Assembly: GCF_003933235.1 (NCBI RefSeq)
Contig: NZ_RWJI01000003.1
Coordinates: 1 to 64,000 of the forward strand
Origin: Sphingorhabdus wooponensis
GTDB lineage: Bacteria > Pseudomonadota > Alphaproteobacteria > Sphingomonadales > Sphingomonadaceae
DNA length: 64,000 nucleotides
Direction: 5' to 3'
Below are positions 35,757-46,019 of this stretch, one piece after another; positions within the stretch are counted from its first letter, which is position 1, and every line of letters begins with the position of its first letter. The notes beneath the pieces are model-generated. The model did no database searches, was not told the origin of the DNA, and worked only from the letters and a program-made list of their open reading frames with translations. A program made the translations under genes and the position numbers.

Positions 35757-36021
35757 GGTCAGGGTCACTTAAATGCACCTTCGCGGCGTCAAAATGGCAA
35801 AGATATCGAAAGAAAATGTCCGCCGCAGGCAGTTATTCTACCTGCAAGGGCATTTTGCTTTGAGATCGAAGCCATTTTGGCGTCCTTCGGATTTGACCCA
35901 TTATGTCCATTGCCACGTTGGCAAGCTTGGACTTAGAACCACTAAGCCCTGCGCTTACCGCCTTGCACTGAACATAATGGCCTCAAACCGCGCAGGTGCA
36001 TTTAAGTGACCCTGACCCTAA
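35753..36021. mobile_element. MITE-like element with 28-bp terminal inverted repeats
   Basis: The 28 bases at 35753-35780, beginning TTAGGGTCAGGGTCACTTAA, are exactly repeated in inverted orientation at 35994-36021. After one mismatch, five more bases also pair. The 213-base interior has a second nested inverted repeat (GCGTCAAAATGGC at about 35787 against GCCATTTTGGCG at about 35871) but no protein-coding content. A 78-codon frame inside is only a by-product. Flanks fit insertion into TA with TA duplication, as in IS630/Tc1-type elements: removing the element plus one TA restores TAA as the phosphomutase stop. No transposase is present, so it would need one in trans. Confidence 0.85.
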
Positions 36022-36028
36022 GCCCATC

Positions 36029-38434
36029 GTGAACTTACCGCCCATCATTCTCGACTGGTTCGCCGCGCGCGGGTGGCAACCGCGACGGCATCAGTTGGAG
36101 ATGATTGAGGCGGCACGCGATGGCCGGCATGCCCTTTTGGTGGCCGCGACGGGTGCAGGTAAAACGTTGGCTGGATTTTTGCCGAGCCTCAAGGATTTGA
36201 TTGACGCTCCGTCAGACGGCCTTCACACACTCTATATCTCCCCGCTCAAAGCACTCGCGACCGACGTGCGCCGCAATCTGCTGATCCCTATCGAGGAAAT
36301 GGGCCTGCCTATCCGCGTTGAGGCGCGGACGGGCGATACGCCGTCGGACCGCAAGGCACGGCAGCGGGTCAAGCCACCACATATATTGTTGACCACACCT
36401 GAATCTTTATCGTTGCTGCTCAGCCATGAAGACAGCGTGCACATGTTAGCCACGCTAAAAAGGGTCATTGTCGATGAGGTCCATGCTTTCGCCAATGGCA
36501 AACGGGGCGATTTGCTCAGCCTCTCGCTCGCGCGATTGCAAACGCTTGCGCCCAAACTGCAACGTGTGGCGCTTTCGGCGACCGTGGCCGATCCAGATGA
36601 CTATCGCGCATGGCTCGCGCCTTATGGCGACATGGATCAGGTCCGCTTGGTGGAAGGGGAAACAGCGGCGGCGCCTGACCTGACGATTCTTTTGCCCGAG
36701 GGCCGCGTGCCATGGGCGGGGCATAGCGGGCATCATGCGATACCGCAGTTGATGGATGAAATCGGCCGCAACAAAATCACTTTGATATTCTGCAACACCC
36801 GCTTCCTTGCCGAATTTATCTTCCAGAAATTATGGGACGCGAATGAACAGAAATTTGCCATCGGCATTCACCACGGGTCGCTATCAGTGGAGGCGCGACG
36901 CAAGGTCGAGGGCGCGATGGCCGAAGGCAAATTGCGCGCCTTAGTCTGCACCGCCAGCCTTGATCTGGGCGTTGACTGGGGCAATGTCGACTGCGTCATT
37001 CAAATGGGCGCGCCCAAGGGTTCGTCGCGCTTGCTGCAACGTATTGGCCGGTCGAACCACCGCATGGACGAACCCAGTAAGGCCATTCTCGTCCCCGGCA
37101 ATCGCTTCGAATATCTGGAGGCGCAGGCCGCCTTTGACGCGGTGACCGAAGGCGTCCGCGATGGTGAAACCTTCCGCCCCGGAAGCTATGATGTCTTGGC
37201 ACAACATGTCATGGGGCTAGCCTGCGCAGGTCCATTTGACGAAGCTGAATTACTGGCGGAGATTCAATCGGCTTTGCCTTATTCGGGCGTTGATGCGGCA
37301 AGCTTTGCGCGCGTCATCGCCTTTATTGCAACGGGTGGATATGCACTCAAAGCCTATGACCGCTTTAAGAAATTGGTCAAAGACCCCGATGGTCGTTGGC
37401 GGTTATCACACCCGCAATTTGCTGCGCAGCATAGATTTAACGCGGGCATCATTGTCGATGCGCCGATGCTGGAAATCCGGTTCCGCAATGGCCGCAAATT
37501 GGGCAAGGTAGAGGAAACTTTCGCCGCAACGCTTAGCCCCGGCAACTGCTTCACCTTTGCCGGCATGGCGCTGGAGGTCGAATCGATCAAGGACCTCGAC
37601 CTCATCGTCCGCGCGGCGACCAAGCCTGCAAATAATATCCCAAGCTACATGGGGGCACGCCTGCCGCTGACCACGCATCTCGCGGGCCGCGTGCGGCAGA
37701 TGTTGACCGACAGGCCAGGCTGGGCCCGCTTTCCCGATGAAGTGCGCGAATGGTTGGAGATGCAAGCCTATCGTAGCCAAATCCCGAAGGCTGGACAATT
37801 GCTGGTCGAAACCTTCCCGCACGACAAACGATATTATATGGTGGCCTATCCGTTTGAAGGATGGAACGCGCACCAGTCGCTTGGCATGCTCATCACGCGG
37901 CGGATGGAGAGCCGTGGCCTGATGCCCATGGGTTTTGTGGCGAGCGATTATGCCTTGGGCGTGTGGAGCCTCAAACCCATCACAGATCCGCGGCCCTTAT
38001 TTTCTGCCGACATATTGGCCGATGAATTTGTGGACTGGGTGGAGCAGAGCTACTTGCTTAAACGCGCCTTTCGCGAAGTGGCGGTGATCAGCGGGCTTGT
38101 CGAACGGCAACATCCCGGCAAGCGCAAGACGGGCCGGCAAGTCACCTTTTCCACCGACCTGATTTACGACGTGCTGCGTAAATATGAACCCGACCATCTA
38201 TTGCTAGAGGCGGCATGGGCCGATGCGCGGGCGCGATTGACCGATGTCGGACGGCTCGGCGACTTACTGGACCGCGCCGCCGATACGATGCTGCACGTCG
38301 ATCTGGAGCGTGTCAGCCCGCTGGCCGTGCCGTTGCTGGTGATGATTGGCCGCGAGAGTGTGGCGCAAGGGTCTGTGGACGACGCGTTGTTGATGGAGGC
38401 AGAGAGTTTGGCGAGTATAGCGATGACGCCGTGA
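36029..38434 (+). CDS. Ligase-associated DEXH helicase (Lhr-like)
   Basis: About 801 residues. Helicase motifs are AATGAGKTLAGFLP (Walker A), VIVDEVHAF (DEVH box), VALSATVADP, then HHGSLSVEARRKVEG and QRIGRSNHRMDEPSKA in the second RecA domain, and an Lhr-type winged-helix and DNA-binding C-terminal region. This class is linked with DNA ligase and a nuclease in a DNA-repair gene set, and pdeM follows. GTG at 36029-36031 is the likely native start (VNLPPIILDW). The open frame reaches back to 35996, but those codons belong to the MITE terminal repeat. No clear Shine-Dalgarno is left before GTG. Confidence 0.88.
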   Translation: MNLPPIILDWFAARGWQPRRHQLEMIEAARDGRHALLVAATGAGKTLAGFLPSLKDLIDAPSDGLHTLYISPLKALATDVRRNLLIPIEEMGLPIRVEARTGDTPSDRKARQRVKPPHILLTTPESLSLLLSHEDSVHMLATLKRVIVDEVHAFANGKRGDLLSLSLARLQTLAPKLQRVALSATVADPDDYRAWLAPYGDMDQVRLVEGETAAAPDLTILLPEGRVPWAGHSGHHAIPQLMDEIGRNKITLIFCNTRFLAEFIFQKLWDANEQKFAIGIHHGSLSVEARRKVEGAMAEGKLRALVCTASLDLGVDWGNVDCVIQMGAPKGSSRLLQRIGRSNHRMDEPSKAILVPGNRFEYLEAQAAFDAVTEGVRDGETFRPGSYDVLAQHVMGLACAGPFDEAELLAEIQSALPYSGVDAASFARVIAFIATGGYALKAYDRFKKLVKDPDGRWRLSHPQFAAQHRFNAGIIVDAPMLEIRFRNGRKLGKVEETFAATLSPGNCFTFAGMALEVESIKDLDLIVRAATKPANNIPSYMGARLPLTTHLAGRVRQMLTDRPGWARFPDEVREWLEMQAYRSQIPKAGQLLVETFPHDKRYYMVAYPFEGWNAHQSLGMLITRRMESRGLMPMGFVASDYALGVWSLKPITDPRPLFSADILADEFVDWVEQSYLLKRAFREVAVISGLVERQHPGKRKTGRQVTFSTDLIYDVLRKYEPDHLLLEAAWADARARLTDVGRLGDLLDRAADTMLHVDLERVSPLAVPLLVMIGRESVAQGSVDDALLMEAESLASIAMTP

Positions 38435-38511
38435 ACGCCTAAAGATTAGGCCAAAGGCAACTGCGCACATCCGCTTGCAGTCGTGCATCACAATCCGCAT
38501 AGCCTGCGGCC

Positions 38512-39207
38512 ATGACACAAAGCTTCGAATTTGGCGGGCAGCAATTTGAGATAGCCGGAGAGGCAGCATTATATTGGCGCGCGCAAGATGCGTTATTGGT
38601 GTCCGACCTGCATCTGGAAAAGGCGAGCGCCTTTGCCTTATACGGCCAAATGCTGCCGCCTTATGACAGCGTATCGACGCTGCAGGATATTGCGGCGCTG
38701 TGCAGCAAATATAGCCCAGTCAAAATCATATCACTGGGTGACAATTTTCATGACGATGATGGGGAGCAGCGGCTGGCGAAATCGGCTGCGGCATTGTTGG
38801 TCGATTTGACCCGCGATACCGAATGGATTTGGATTACGGGAAACCATGACAGGACAGTGTCAGGGAAATGGGGTGGCAAGGCGTTTGACGAATTGACGCT
38901 GTCCGGCATCACCCTTCGCCACGAAGCGTTAGGCGGCGATCCCAATCCCGAAATCTCCGGACATTTCCATCCTAAGTTCCGGCAGGTGTTGCGCGGGCGG
39001 ATGGTAAAACGGCGTTGTTTTGTAAAAACCCCGCGCAAGATGATCATGCCAGCCTTTGGCGCGCTGACCGGTGGGTTAGATGTGCAGGATGTTGCAATCA
39101 TAAAGGCATGCGACCTCGCCGATGGCGAGGGGGTTGAGGCCTTGGTCCCCATGCAAAGCGGCTATGCGCGTTTTGCCTTAAACAAAACTGGGACGCTTGC
39201 CAAATAA
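38512..39207 (+). CDS. pdeM: Ligase-associated metallophosphoesterase PdeM
   Basis: 231 residues. Calcineurin-like phosphoesterase motifs are LLVSDLHLEKAS (DxH), ISLGDNFHDDDG (GD), WITGNHDR (GNHD) and HEALGGDPNPEISGHFHPK (GHFH). Family members sit with the ligase-associated helicase and are thought to process DNA ends. It follows the helicase by 77 bases. Its 3' end overlaps the convergent YggS-family gene by 30 bases. Confidence 0.88.
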   Translation: MTQSFEFGGQQFEIAGEAALYWRAQDALLVSDLHLEKASAFALYGQMLPPYDSVSTLQDIAALCSKYSPVKIISLGDNFHDDDGEQRLAKSAAALLVDLTRDTEWIWITGNHDRTVSGKWGGKAFDELTLSGITLRHEALGGDPNPEISGHFHPKFRQVLRGRMVKRRCFVKTPRKMIMPAFGALTGGLDVQDVAIIKACDLADGEGVEALVPMQSGYARFALNKTGTLAK

Positions 39208-39864
39208 GGCGGTGCCGACGCGGACATATGTTGCGCCCAGCATGATGGCAGTTTCGAAATCATCGGACATACCCATGCTCAATTGCATTAGGCCATGCCG
39301 CGCGGACAATTCGGCCAAAAGCGCAAAGAAGGGCGCGGCCTCCAGTTCCGCAGGCGGAATGCACATGAGGCCCGCCACCGGAAGGCCCGCATCCTGCGCA
39401 GCCTTCAACAGGTCGGGGAGATCCGCCACCGAGCAGCCGCCTTTTTGCTCTTCCGCGCCAATATTGACTTGAAGGAAGCACGGCACCGCGCGCCCCAGTT
39501 TCTCCATCGCCTTGCCCAGCGCCGTCACAAGCGACAACCGATCAACCGAATGTATCACGTCAAACAACGCGACCGCCTCTTCGGCTTTGTTGGATTGCAA
39601 CTGACCAATGAGGTGCAGCTCAACCTCCGGATGTTGTGCCTTCAGTGCGGGCCATTTGCTGGCCGCCTCCTGAACGCGATTCTCCCCGAACAGTCTTTGG
39701 CCTTCTAAGATGAGCGGTTCAATGTCTTGCGCCGACCGCGTTTTCGATACGGCAATAAGGTGAATGTCCTCCGCCGGACGTCGCGCCAATTTGGCGGCGG
39801 CGGCCATGCGCGTGCGGATGGCCGTCAAACGGTCGGCGGATGTTTCTCTTGTCGCTTCCTGCAT
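39178..39864 (-). CDS. YggS-family PLP homeostasis protein
   Basis: 228 residues. The fold type III PLP-binding lysine is in IHLIAVSKTRSAQD (Lys41), with RLFGENRVQEA, LHLIGQLQSNKAE and LSMGMSDDFETAI as other family signatures. It binds pyridoxal phosphate and helps control its level; no enzymatic reaction is established. The start ATG is at 39862-39864. It is divergent from the ThiE-like gene. Confidence 0.93.
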   Translation of the reverse strand: MQEATRETSADRLTAIRTRMAAAAKLARRPAEDIHLIAVSKTRSAQDIEPLILEGQRLFGENRVQEAASKWPALKAQHPEVELHLIGQLQSNKAEEAVALFDVIHSVDRLSLVTALGKAMEKLGRAVPCFLQVNIGAEEQKGGCSVADLPDLLKAAQDAGLPVAGLMCIPPAELEAAPFFALLAELSARHGLMQLSMGMSDDFETAIMLGATYVRVGTALFGKRPSFV

Positions 39865-39887
39865 AGCGGATCGCTATAGGCACTTGC

Positions 39888-40436
39888 ATGCCGCGAAGCC
39901 ACCCCTTGCCGAAAATCTGGCTCATGACCGATGCGCGTTTCGGTGATGAGCAACTGCGCGCTATTCAACAGCTGCCTGCGCGATCAGGCGTGGTTTTCCG
40001 CCATTATCATTTGGCTACTCTACAACGTCGCGCATTGTTCGCCCAAGTGCTGCGTATTTGTCGTCGGCGCGGGCATATCCTGCTGTTGGCGGGTGATGCG
40101 CGGACCGCTTTACGCTGGCATGCCGACGGTTTTCATCAACGCGGACGTGGCCACCCAGGCTTGCTACACAGCGCGCCTGTGCACAATGCGCGGGAAATCG
40201 CAGAGGTAAAGCGCGACAATCCCGACCTCTTATTTCTCTCCCCGCTTTTCAATACCAAAAGCCACCCAGGCGCACGACCGCTCGGCCCCTTAATGTTTCA
40301 ACGACTCGCAAAGCTTGGTGGCCCAAAGCGCATCGTCGCCTTAGGCGGCATGACCCGTCAAAGCGCGCATATGCTCGGTCCACGGATCGTCCATGGTTGG
40401 GCGGCAATTGATGCTTTCAGAAAAAAGCCCGCTTAG
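39888..40436 (+). CDS. Thiamine phosphate synthase-like (ThiE/TenI) protein
   Basis: 182 residues, shorter than ThiE (about 210). It begins LPKIWLMTDARFGDE, a typical start of this fold. LLLAGDARTALRWHADG, LLFLSPLFNTKSHPG and VALGGMTRQ correspond to the sugar- and phosphate-binding loops, the last with a GGM rather than GGI motif. The C-terminal half is reduced, so it is more likely a TenI-like or diverged enzyme than the main ThiE. It overlaps the convergent gene at 40433 by a few bases. Confidence 0.7.
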   Translation: MPRSHPLPKIWLMTDARFGDEQLRAIQQLPARSGVVFRHYHLATLQRRALFAQVLRICRRRGHILLLAGDARTALRWHADGFHQRGRGHPGLLHSAPVHNAREIAEVKRDNPDLLFLSPLFNTKSHPGARPLGPLMFQRLAKLGGPKRIVALGGMTRQSAHMLGPRIVHGWAAIDAFRKKPA

Positions 40437-41188
40437 AAGCGGATTTTGGTTCCAACATAGACAGCTTCGCTGTCCTTGCGATTGTCCGCCAAAGGAATGA
40501 CGCGATCATTCTCACTGGCGTACCGAACGCCTGCGGTAACGTCGATCTTGTGGCTGATCGAGAAGCTGCCGCCAACGTCCAGCTTATAATCGCCCGAAGC
40601 TGCACTACCACGTGCGGGCGGCGCCATTTCTTTATTCTGGTCGAGCTTAATATTGGTGCTGAATTTGCTTGGCTTCTGCGCCCGCTCATCAAGCCGGAAG
40701 CCGCCTTTTCCAAGCTCGCTCAAAGGTGCTGTTACAGCACGTGCCTGTGCCTTGGGCAAAGCAAAGTCCTGCCAACCTTTCGAGGCAGTCAAACGATAAT
40801 CGACCGCGGCCAGACGAAGTCCCTTGCCTGCGCCGACTGCGCCCGGTGCGATGACATTGCGTATCGATACAGCGCCAGCCGTCAGGCGCGAGTTCGCCCG
40901 TGCTGCAACGGTAATCGTGCGGCTGCGCCCTTCACCAGCGCTAGCGGGCGTAAATGGGAACCGCACATTGGGTGCAATTTGCGTGGCGGAAAATTTCTGG
41001 GCCAGAACGCTATCGCCGCCAGCAGGCGTGAACATCGCTATCCACGAAGGTGTAGCATTTTGTTCAAGGCCAGATGCCTTTGCTGCAAAGGCAGGGACAA
41101 TCATCGGCGAAAGGACGAGCGAGCCCGTTGCCAGCATCACTGCTGCAAAGGTCGCATATTTTCCTTTCTGTACCCGCTTCACGATCAT
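40433..41188 (-). CDS. Secreted/outer-membrane hypothetical protein
   Basis: 251 residues. A signal peptide (about residues 1-36, ending AFAAKA) is followed by a region with beta-strand character. The C-terminus GVRYASENDRVIPL and VGTKIRF with terminal Phe resembles an outer-membrane protein targeting end. No named family is recognised; a sphingomonad-type envelope protein is likely. The start ATG is at 41186-41188. Confidence 0.65.
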   Translation of the reverse strand: MIVKRVQKGKYATFAAVMLATGSLVLSPMIVPAFAAKASGLEQNATPSWIAMFTPAGGDSVLAQKFSATQIAPNVRFPFTPASAGEGRSRTITVAARANSRLTAGAVSIRNVIAPGAVGAGKGLRLAAVDYRLTASKGWQDFALPKAQARAVTAPLSELGKGGFRLDERAQKPSKFSTNIKLDQNKEMAPPARGSAASGDYKLDVGGSFSISHKIDVTAGVRYASENDRVIPLADNRKDSEAVYVGTKIRF

Positions 41189-41438
41189 AGCCTTATTTTC
41201 AGCGATTCTTTTTCTTCATTGTCGATATACGCCTGATTTTAGAGATTCAAAAGAGGCGTAATTTCAGAATCATGCCAATAACACGTTTTGTCACGAGTTG
41301 TTGCATGATGTCCACAATCGGATAGCGCAGGAAAACTGACTGCAGCATTAATTGCGCGCCGTTCAGCCGCCAGAAAGCTTGCTCCCGACAGCAAGCCACT
41401 ATAGAGGTTTCCGATATTCCATTGTTCAAGGATTTTTT

Positions 41439-41882
41439 ATGCGCACCACTCGCCTGGCACTCATCGTTGCGACAAGCAGCTTAATTAGCTTAAGCATGCT
41501 TTCTGGCTGCGGCGGCAGGGAGCGTCCAAAGGCGGACCTCGCGGCCAGCCAAGTTACAACCATTGGCGTCAACAGCTATTTGTGGCGCGCATCGCTTGAT
41601 GCCTTGTCCTTCATGCCGTTGCTGCAAACCGATTCCTCCGGCGGCGTCATTGTCACCGATTGGTATGTAAATCCGCAAAGCCCTGGCGAGCGCGTGAAGT
41701 TGACGATTTCGATCCTTGACCAAGACCTTCGTGCTGACGCTTTGCGCGTGGCCGGTAGTCGCGAAGTCTCGCAAAATGGCCAGTGGGTCGCGGCGCCATT
41801 GCGCGCTGCTACAGTGCAAAAGCTGGAAGCTGTGATTCTCACTAAGGCGCGTGACCTTCGCCGGTCATCCATCTCCGGGTAA
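41439..41882 (+). CDS. DUF3576-family lipoprotein
   Basis: 147 residues. A lipoprotein signal ([13 protein letters not shown], Cys24) precedes a small domain with [22 protein letters not shown] and [18 protein letters not shown] recognise this as the conserved DUF3576 type found upstream of leuS in alphaproteobacteria. A likely role is envelope or outer-membrane assembly, but no function is established. ATG at 41439 has AAGGA upstream; an in-frame ATG at 41352 is less likely. leuS follows five bases later. Confidence 0.8.
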   Translation: MRTTRLALIVATSSLISLSMLSGCGGRERPKADLAASQVTTIGVNSYLWRASLDALSFMPLLQTDSSGGVIVTDWYVNPQSPGERVKLTISILDQDLRADALRVAGSREVSQNGQWVAAPLRAATVQKLEAVILTKARDLRRSSISG

Positions 41883-41887
41883 TTTCT

Positions 41888-44413
41888 ATGTCCAATGTAG
41901 AGCGCTTTAACCCGCACGTCGCCGACGCGCGGTGGCAAAATATTTGGGAAGAACGCAGCAGCTTCGTTGCGGATGACAATTCGCCCAAGCCCCGCGCTTA
42001 TGTCCTTGAGATGTTTCCCTATCCGTCGGGCCGCATCCATATTGGCCATGTCCGCAATTATACGATGGGCGATGTATTAGCGCGCTACAAACGGATGACG
42101 GGTCATGAGGTGTTGCATCCCATGGGCTGGGACGCCTTTGGCATGCCAGCCGAAAATGCGGCGATGGAAAAGAACGTCCACCCCGGTGGCTGGACGCGCG
42201 ACAACATCGCGAACATGAAAGCACAGCTGAAACGGCTTGGTTTTGCGATTGACTGGACACGCGAGCTGGCGACCTGCGAGCCCGAATATTATGGCCATGA
42301 GCAGGCCCTGTTCCTAAAATTATACGCTGCTGGCTTGGTGTATCGCAAGGAATCTGCGGTAAACTGGGATCCGGTCGACATGACCGTGCTGGCCAATGAA
42401 CAAGTCATAGATGGTAAAGGCTGGCGCTCCGGCGCGCCTGTCGAGCGCCGCAAGCTGAGTCAATGGTTCCTCAAAATCACGGACTTTGCCGATGAATTGC
42501 TGATCGGCCTTGGTTCGCTGGACCAATGGCCTGACAAGGTTCGGTTGATGCAGGAAAACTGGATCGGCAAATCGCAAGGCTTAAAATGCACCTTCCGTTT
42601 CCCAGGTGGCGATGACGGCATTGATGTGTTTACAACGCGGCCAGATACCATGTTCGGTGCTAGCTTTGTCGCCATTGCCGCGGACCACCCCGTTGCACAA
42701 AAATTGGCGAGTAACGCACCCGATTTGCAGGCCTTTATCGAAGAATGTCGCAAAGGCGGCACGACCGCTGCCGACATTGAAACCGCAGAAAAACGTGGGT
42801 TTAATACAGGTCTAACCGTCGAGCATCCACTGGATCCAAGCTGGCATTTGCCCGTCTATGTCGCGAATTTCGTATTGATGGACTATGGCACGGGCGCCGT
42901 ATTTGGCTGCCCCGCGCATGACCAACGCGACCTTGATTTTGCTCGCAAATATGATTTGCCCGTCACTCGCGTTGTCGCCGATGGCGATGTGACCGATAGC
43001 GTCTTTGTCGGTGATATTGCTTTCACTGGCCCCGGCACAATCGTCAATTCACACTGGATGAATGGCATGACGATTGATCAGGCCAAAGCCGATGTCATCG
43101 CACGTGCGCAGGCTGAAGGCTGGGGCATGGGCCAGACGCAATATCGTCTGCGCGACTGGGGCGTTTCGCGTCAACGCTACTGGGGTACTCCGATCCCGAT
43201 CATTCATTGCCAGACCTGCGGCGCGGTGCCGGTGCCGGATGACCAATTGCCCGTGACTTTACCCGAAGATGTCAGCTTCGACATCCCAGGAAACCCGCTC
43301 GACCGACACCCTACGTGGAGCAAAGTCGATTGCCCAAGCTGCGGCATTCCAGCGCGTCGGGAAACCGATACTCTCGATACTTTTGTCGATTCCAGCTGGT
43401 ACTTCATCCGCTTTGCGAGCCAACCACATGACAAGCCATTTGATCGCGCAGTTGCGGAAAAATGGCTTCCGGTGGACCAATATATTGGTGGCGTAGAACA
43501 TGCCATTCTGCACTTGCTTTATGCCCGTTTCTGGACGCGCGCATTGAGCCATATCGGCTTGATTGATGTGAAGGAGCCATTTGCATCTTTGTTCACGCAA
43601 GGCATGGTCACGCACCAAACCTATCAAGACGCAAAAGGAACCTGGCTAAGCCCTGATCAGGTGCGACGCGAGGGCGACGTCTGGACCATCATCGACAGCG
43701 GCGCACCTGCAGTTGCTGGCCGTATCGAGAAGATGTCCAAGTCGAAAAAGAATGTCGTCGATCCCGATGACATTGTGGATCAATATGGCGCCGATGCCGT
43801 GCGCTGGTTCATGCTATCCGACAGCCCGCCCGAACGCGATCTGGAATGGTCGGAAGCTGGCATAGAAGGCTGCTGGCGCTTTGTGCAGCGTCTGTGGCGC
43901 CTAACTTCGCAGGTCAGCGGTGCTGATGGCGCGGACAAAGCCTTGGACCGCAAAACGCATCAGATAATTGCTGGCGTCGGTGCAGATATTGAGGCGCTGG
44001 CCTTTAACAAGGCCGTCGCCAAGATTTATGACTTGGCCAACGCCATTGAAAAAGCCGCGCCTTCAGCCAGCCGCGATTCTGCCATTCGCACAATTCTCTT
44101 GCTGTCATCACCCATGGTGCCGCATTTGGCTGAAGAGGCTTGGACTCAGCTTGGCGCGGACATGGGCGGCGGCTTGATTGCCGACGCCGCATGGCCAGAA
44201 GTAGACCCGACCCTTCTTGAGGAAGACGAGGTTACCATCGCCATTCAGGTCAGGGGCAAATTGCGTGACACGCTCACGGTCGCCAAGGGCTTACCGCAAG
44301 CCGAAATGGAGGCGCTTGCGCTGGCCAGCGAAAAGGTTCAGCATGCCATTGACGGCGGTGATATAAAGAAAATCATCGTCGTTCCCGACAGGCTGGTCAA
44401 CATCGTCCTATGA
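41888..44413 (+). CDS. leuS: Leucyl-tRNA synthetase
   Basis: 841 residues. The class I signature HIGH is in [17 protein letters not shown] near residue 45, and KMSKS is in [16 protein letters not shown] near 617, with CP1 editing and C-terminal anticodon domains between and after. It charges tRNA-Leu. It forms an operon with lptE and holA: TGA at 44411 overlaps the next ATG as ATGA. Confidence 0.98.
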   Translation: MSNVERFNPHVADARWQNIWEERSSFVADDNSPKPRAYVLEMFPYPSGRIHIGHVRNYTMGDVLARYKRMTGHEVLHPMGWDAFGMPAENAAMEKNVHPGGWTRDNIANMKAQLKRLGFAIDWTRELATCEPEYYGHEQALFLKLYAAGLVYRKESAVNWDPVDMTVLANEQVIDGKGWRSGAPVERRKLSQWFLKITDFADELLIGLGSLDQWPDKVRLMQENWIGKSQGLKCTFRFPGGDDGIDVFTTRPDTMFGASFVAIAADHPVAQKLASNAPDLQAFIEECRKGGTTAADIETAEKRGFNTGLTVEHPLDPSWHLPVYVANFVLMDYGTGAVFGCPAHDQRDLDFARKYDLPVTRVVADGDVTDSVFVGDIAFTGPGTIVNSHWMNGMTIDQAKADVIARAQAEGWGMGQTQYRLRDWGVSRQRYWGTPIPIIHCQTCGAVPVPDDQLPVTLPEDVSFDIPGNPLDRHPTWSKVDCPSCGIPARRETDTLDTFVDSSWYFIRFASQPHDKPFDRAVAEKWLPVDQYIGGVEHAILHLLYARFWTRALSHIGLIDVKEPFASLFTQGMVTHQTYQDAKGTWLSPDQVRREGDVWTIIDSGAPAVAGRIEKMSKSKKNVVDPDDIVDQYGADAVRWFMLSDSPPERDLEWSEAGIEGCWRFVQRLWRLTSQVSGADGADKALDRKTHQIIAGVGADIEALAFNKAVAKIYDLANAIEKAAPSASRDSAIRTILLLSSPMVPHLAEEAWTQLGADMGGGLIADAAWPEVDPTLLEEDEVTIAIQVRGKLRDTLTVAKGLPQAEMEALALASEKVQHAIDGGDIKKIIVVPDRLVNIVL

Positions 44414-44898
44414 ACCGTTTCATCGCCCCCTTGATGCTTGCTTTCCTGCTGCCTGCGTGCAGTTTGCAACCCTTGTATAGCGGTGGGTCAAATGGGGTGG
44501 TGGCGCAAACATTGGGAACCATCAGTGTTGTGCCAATCGAGGGCAAAAATGGTTGGCTGATGCGCAATGCATTGACCGACCGGCTTGGCACTCAAGACAG
44601 CAATTCTGCGCAATTCCGGCTGATTGTTGTCCTGGATGACCAAATTGAAGGTTTTGGCGTGCGCGCCGATGATACGGTCACGCGGGAACGCCGGACATTG
44701 CGTGCGCGCTATCAGCTTGTTTCGGTCGCGACGGGCGAGACTGTGCTGGATACCACAGCCGGATCGGACGCGGGCATTGACGTGGTCAGTTCGGAATATG
44801 CAACGATCGCTGGCGAAAACAGCGCACTTGAGAACTTGACCCAAAAGGTTGCGGATCAGATTGTCACGCGGCTTTCCATTTACGCGCGCGGCGAATGA
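44410..44898 (+). CDS. lptE: LPS-assembly lipoprotein LptE
   Basis: 162 residues. A lipobox ([17 protein letters not shown], Cys17) is followed by the small LptE domain. LptE partners LptD at the outer membrane in LPS export. The leuS-lptE-holA order is conserved in many proteobacteria and supports the call despite weak sequence signature. Both neighbours overlap it by four bases (ATGA). Confidence 0.85.
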   Translation: MNRFIAPLMLAFLLPACSLQPLYSGGSNGVVAQTLGTISVVPIEGKNGWLMRNALTDRLGTQDSNSAQFRLIVVLDDQIEGFGVRADDTVTRERRTLRARYQLVSVATGETVLDTTAGSDAGIDVVSSEYATIAGENSALENLTQKVADQIVTRLSIYARGE

Positions 44899-45917
44899 GT
44901 AGCGCAAAAGAACGTAGCTTTATCAATGCCATCAGCGCCCGCCCTGATGTTCGGTTGTTTTTCATATTTGGGCAGGATGAATCGGCTGTGGCTGATATTG
45001 CCGGGCAAATGTCGGCTCAGTTAGCAGGCTCAGAACGCATTGAAATCGACAGCGACCGTATCCGCAATGACCCGGCTTTATTGGTAGATGAGGCATCTGC
45101 CCTATCGCTGTTCGGCGACAAAAGGCATATTCGTCTTAATTTCCGGCGCGAAGAGGGGCTCGCCGCAGTAGAAAATCTGCTGGAGTTGGAAGGGGACCTT
45201 AGCCCGGTTATTGCCACCGCCGGCAATCTGACCAAGGCTAGCAAATTACGAAAGTTGCTAGAGGCGCATCCCCGCGCCATGGCCCATATTTGTTATTTAC
45301 CTGAGGAAGGCGACGCCGCAGCAGCAGTCATGGCCTATGCTGCCACCACAGGTTTAAAAATCGATCGACCACTTGCCGTCCGTATCGCGCGTTACACCGG
45401 GCAAGACCGCAAGCTGGCGCAGGCAGAAATCGACAAGCTGTCTCTATATTATGATGCGTCACCGCAGCGTCCCGCCACGGTGGAAATTGCTATATTTGAA
45501 GCGTTATCAGCGGAAACCGGTGAGGAAAATATTAACGGCCTCGTCCATGTCGTGATGGGCGGCGACTTGCGTGGCACAGGTCGCGAGCTATCCGCCGCAC
45601 GCGACATGGGTGTGGATGCCATTCGCATCATCCGCGCCATGCAACGCCGCGTGACAATGCTCGCCGCGATGCGGGCAAAAGTCGACAATGGTGCCAATCC
45701 CGGCGCGGTGGTTAAGGCAACGCGTTCGATATTTTGGAAAGATGCAGACAGCTACGCACAGCAATTGATGCGCTGGCCATCGGTCCGGCTTGCTGGTCTC
45801 AACGGCCATTTGCTTGAGGTGGAGTCAAAATTGATGCATGTCCGCGACGGGCTTGCCGTGACCATATTGGAAGAAGAGCTTGTCCGCATTGCCCGTGCCG
45901 CAGCACGCCGCGGTTAA
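44895..45917 (+). CDS. holA: DNA polymerase III delta subunit
   Basis: 340 residues. The clamp-loader delta subunit opens the sliding clamp. The protein begins with an AAA+-like domain (FFIFGQDESAVADIAGQM) and has SALSLFGDKRHIRL, the typical clamp-contacting segment, followed by helical C-terminal domains. It follows lptE with a four-base overlap, the usual position. Confidence 0.93.
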   Translation: MSSAKERSFINAISARPDVRLFFIFGQDESAVADIAGQMSAQLAGSERIEIDSDRIRNDPALLVDEASALSLFGDKRHIRLNFRREEGLAAVENLLELEGDLSPVIATAGNLTKASKLRKLLEAHPRAMAHICYLPEEGDAAAAVMAYAATTGLKIDRPLAVRIARYTGQDRKLAQAEIDKLSLYYDASPQRPATVEIAIFEALSAETGEENINGLVHVVMGGDLRGTGRELSAARDMGVDAIRIIRAMQRRVTMLAAMRAKVDNGANPGAVVKATRSIFWKDADSYAQQLMRWPSVRLAGLNGHLLEVESKLMHVRDGLAVTILEEELVRIARAAARRG

Positions 45918-46019
45918 TCAATAATGCGACTTACACAGTTCCAAGGCGCCACTCTTGCGTTAGTACCTTGAACCATTTTGTTTTTACTCCCACATCAAAC
46001 GCACGAAAGGTCCCTTTTC

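Noticed and set aside
35773-36009. 78-codon frame spanning the MITE
   Set aside because: It runs through both terminal repeats and the interior without any domain; such frames are common by-products of inverted-repeat elements.
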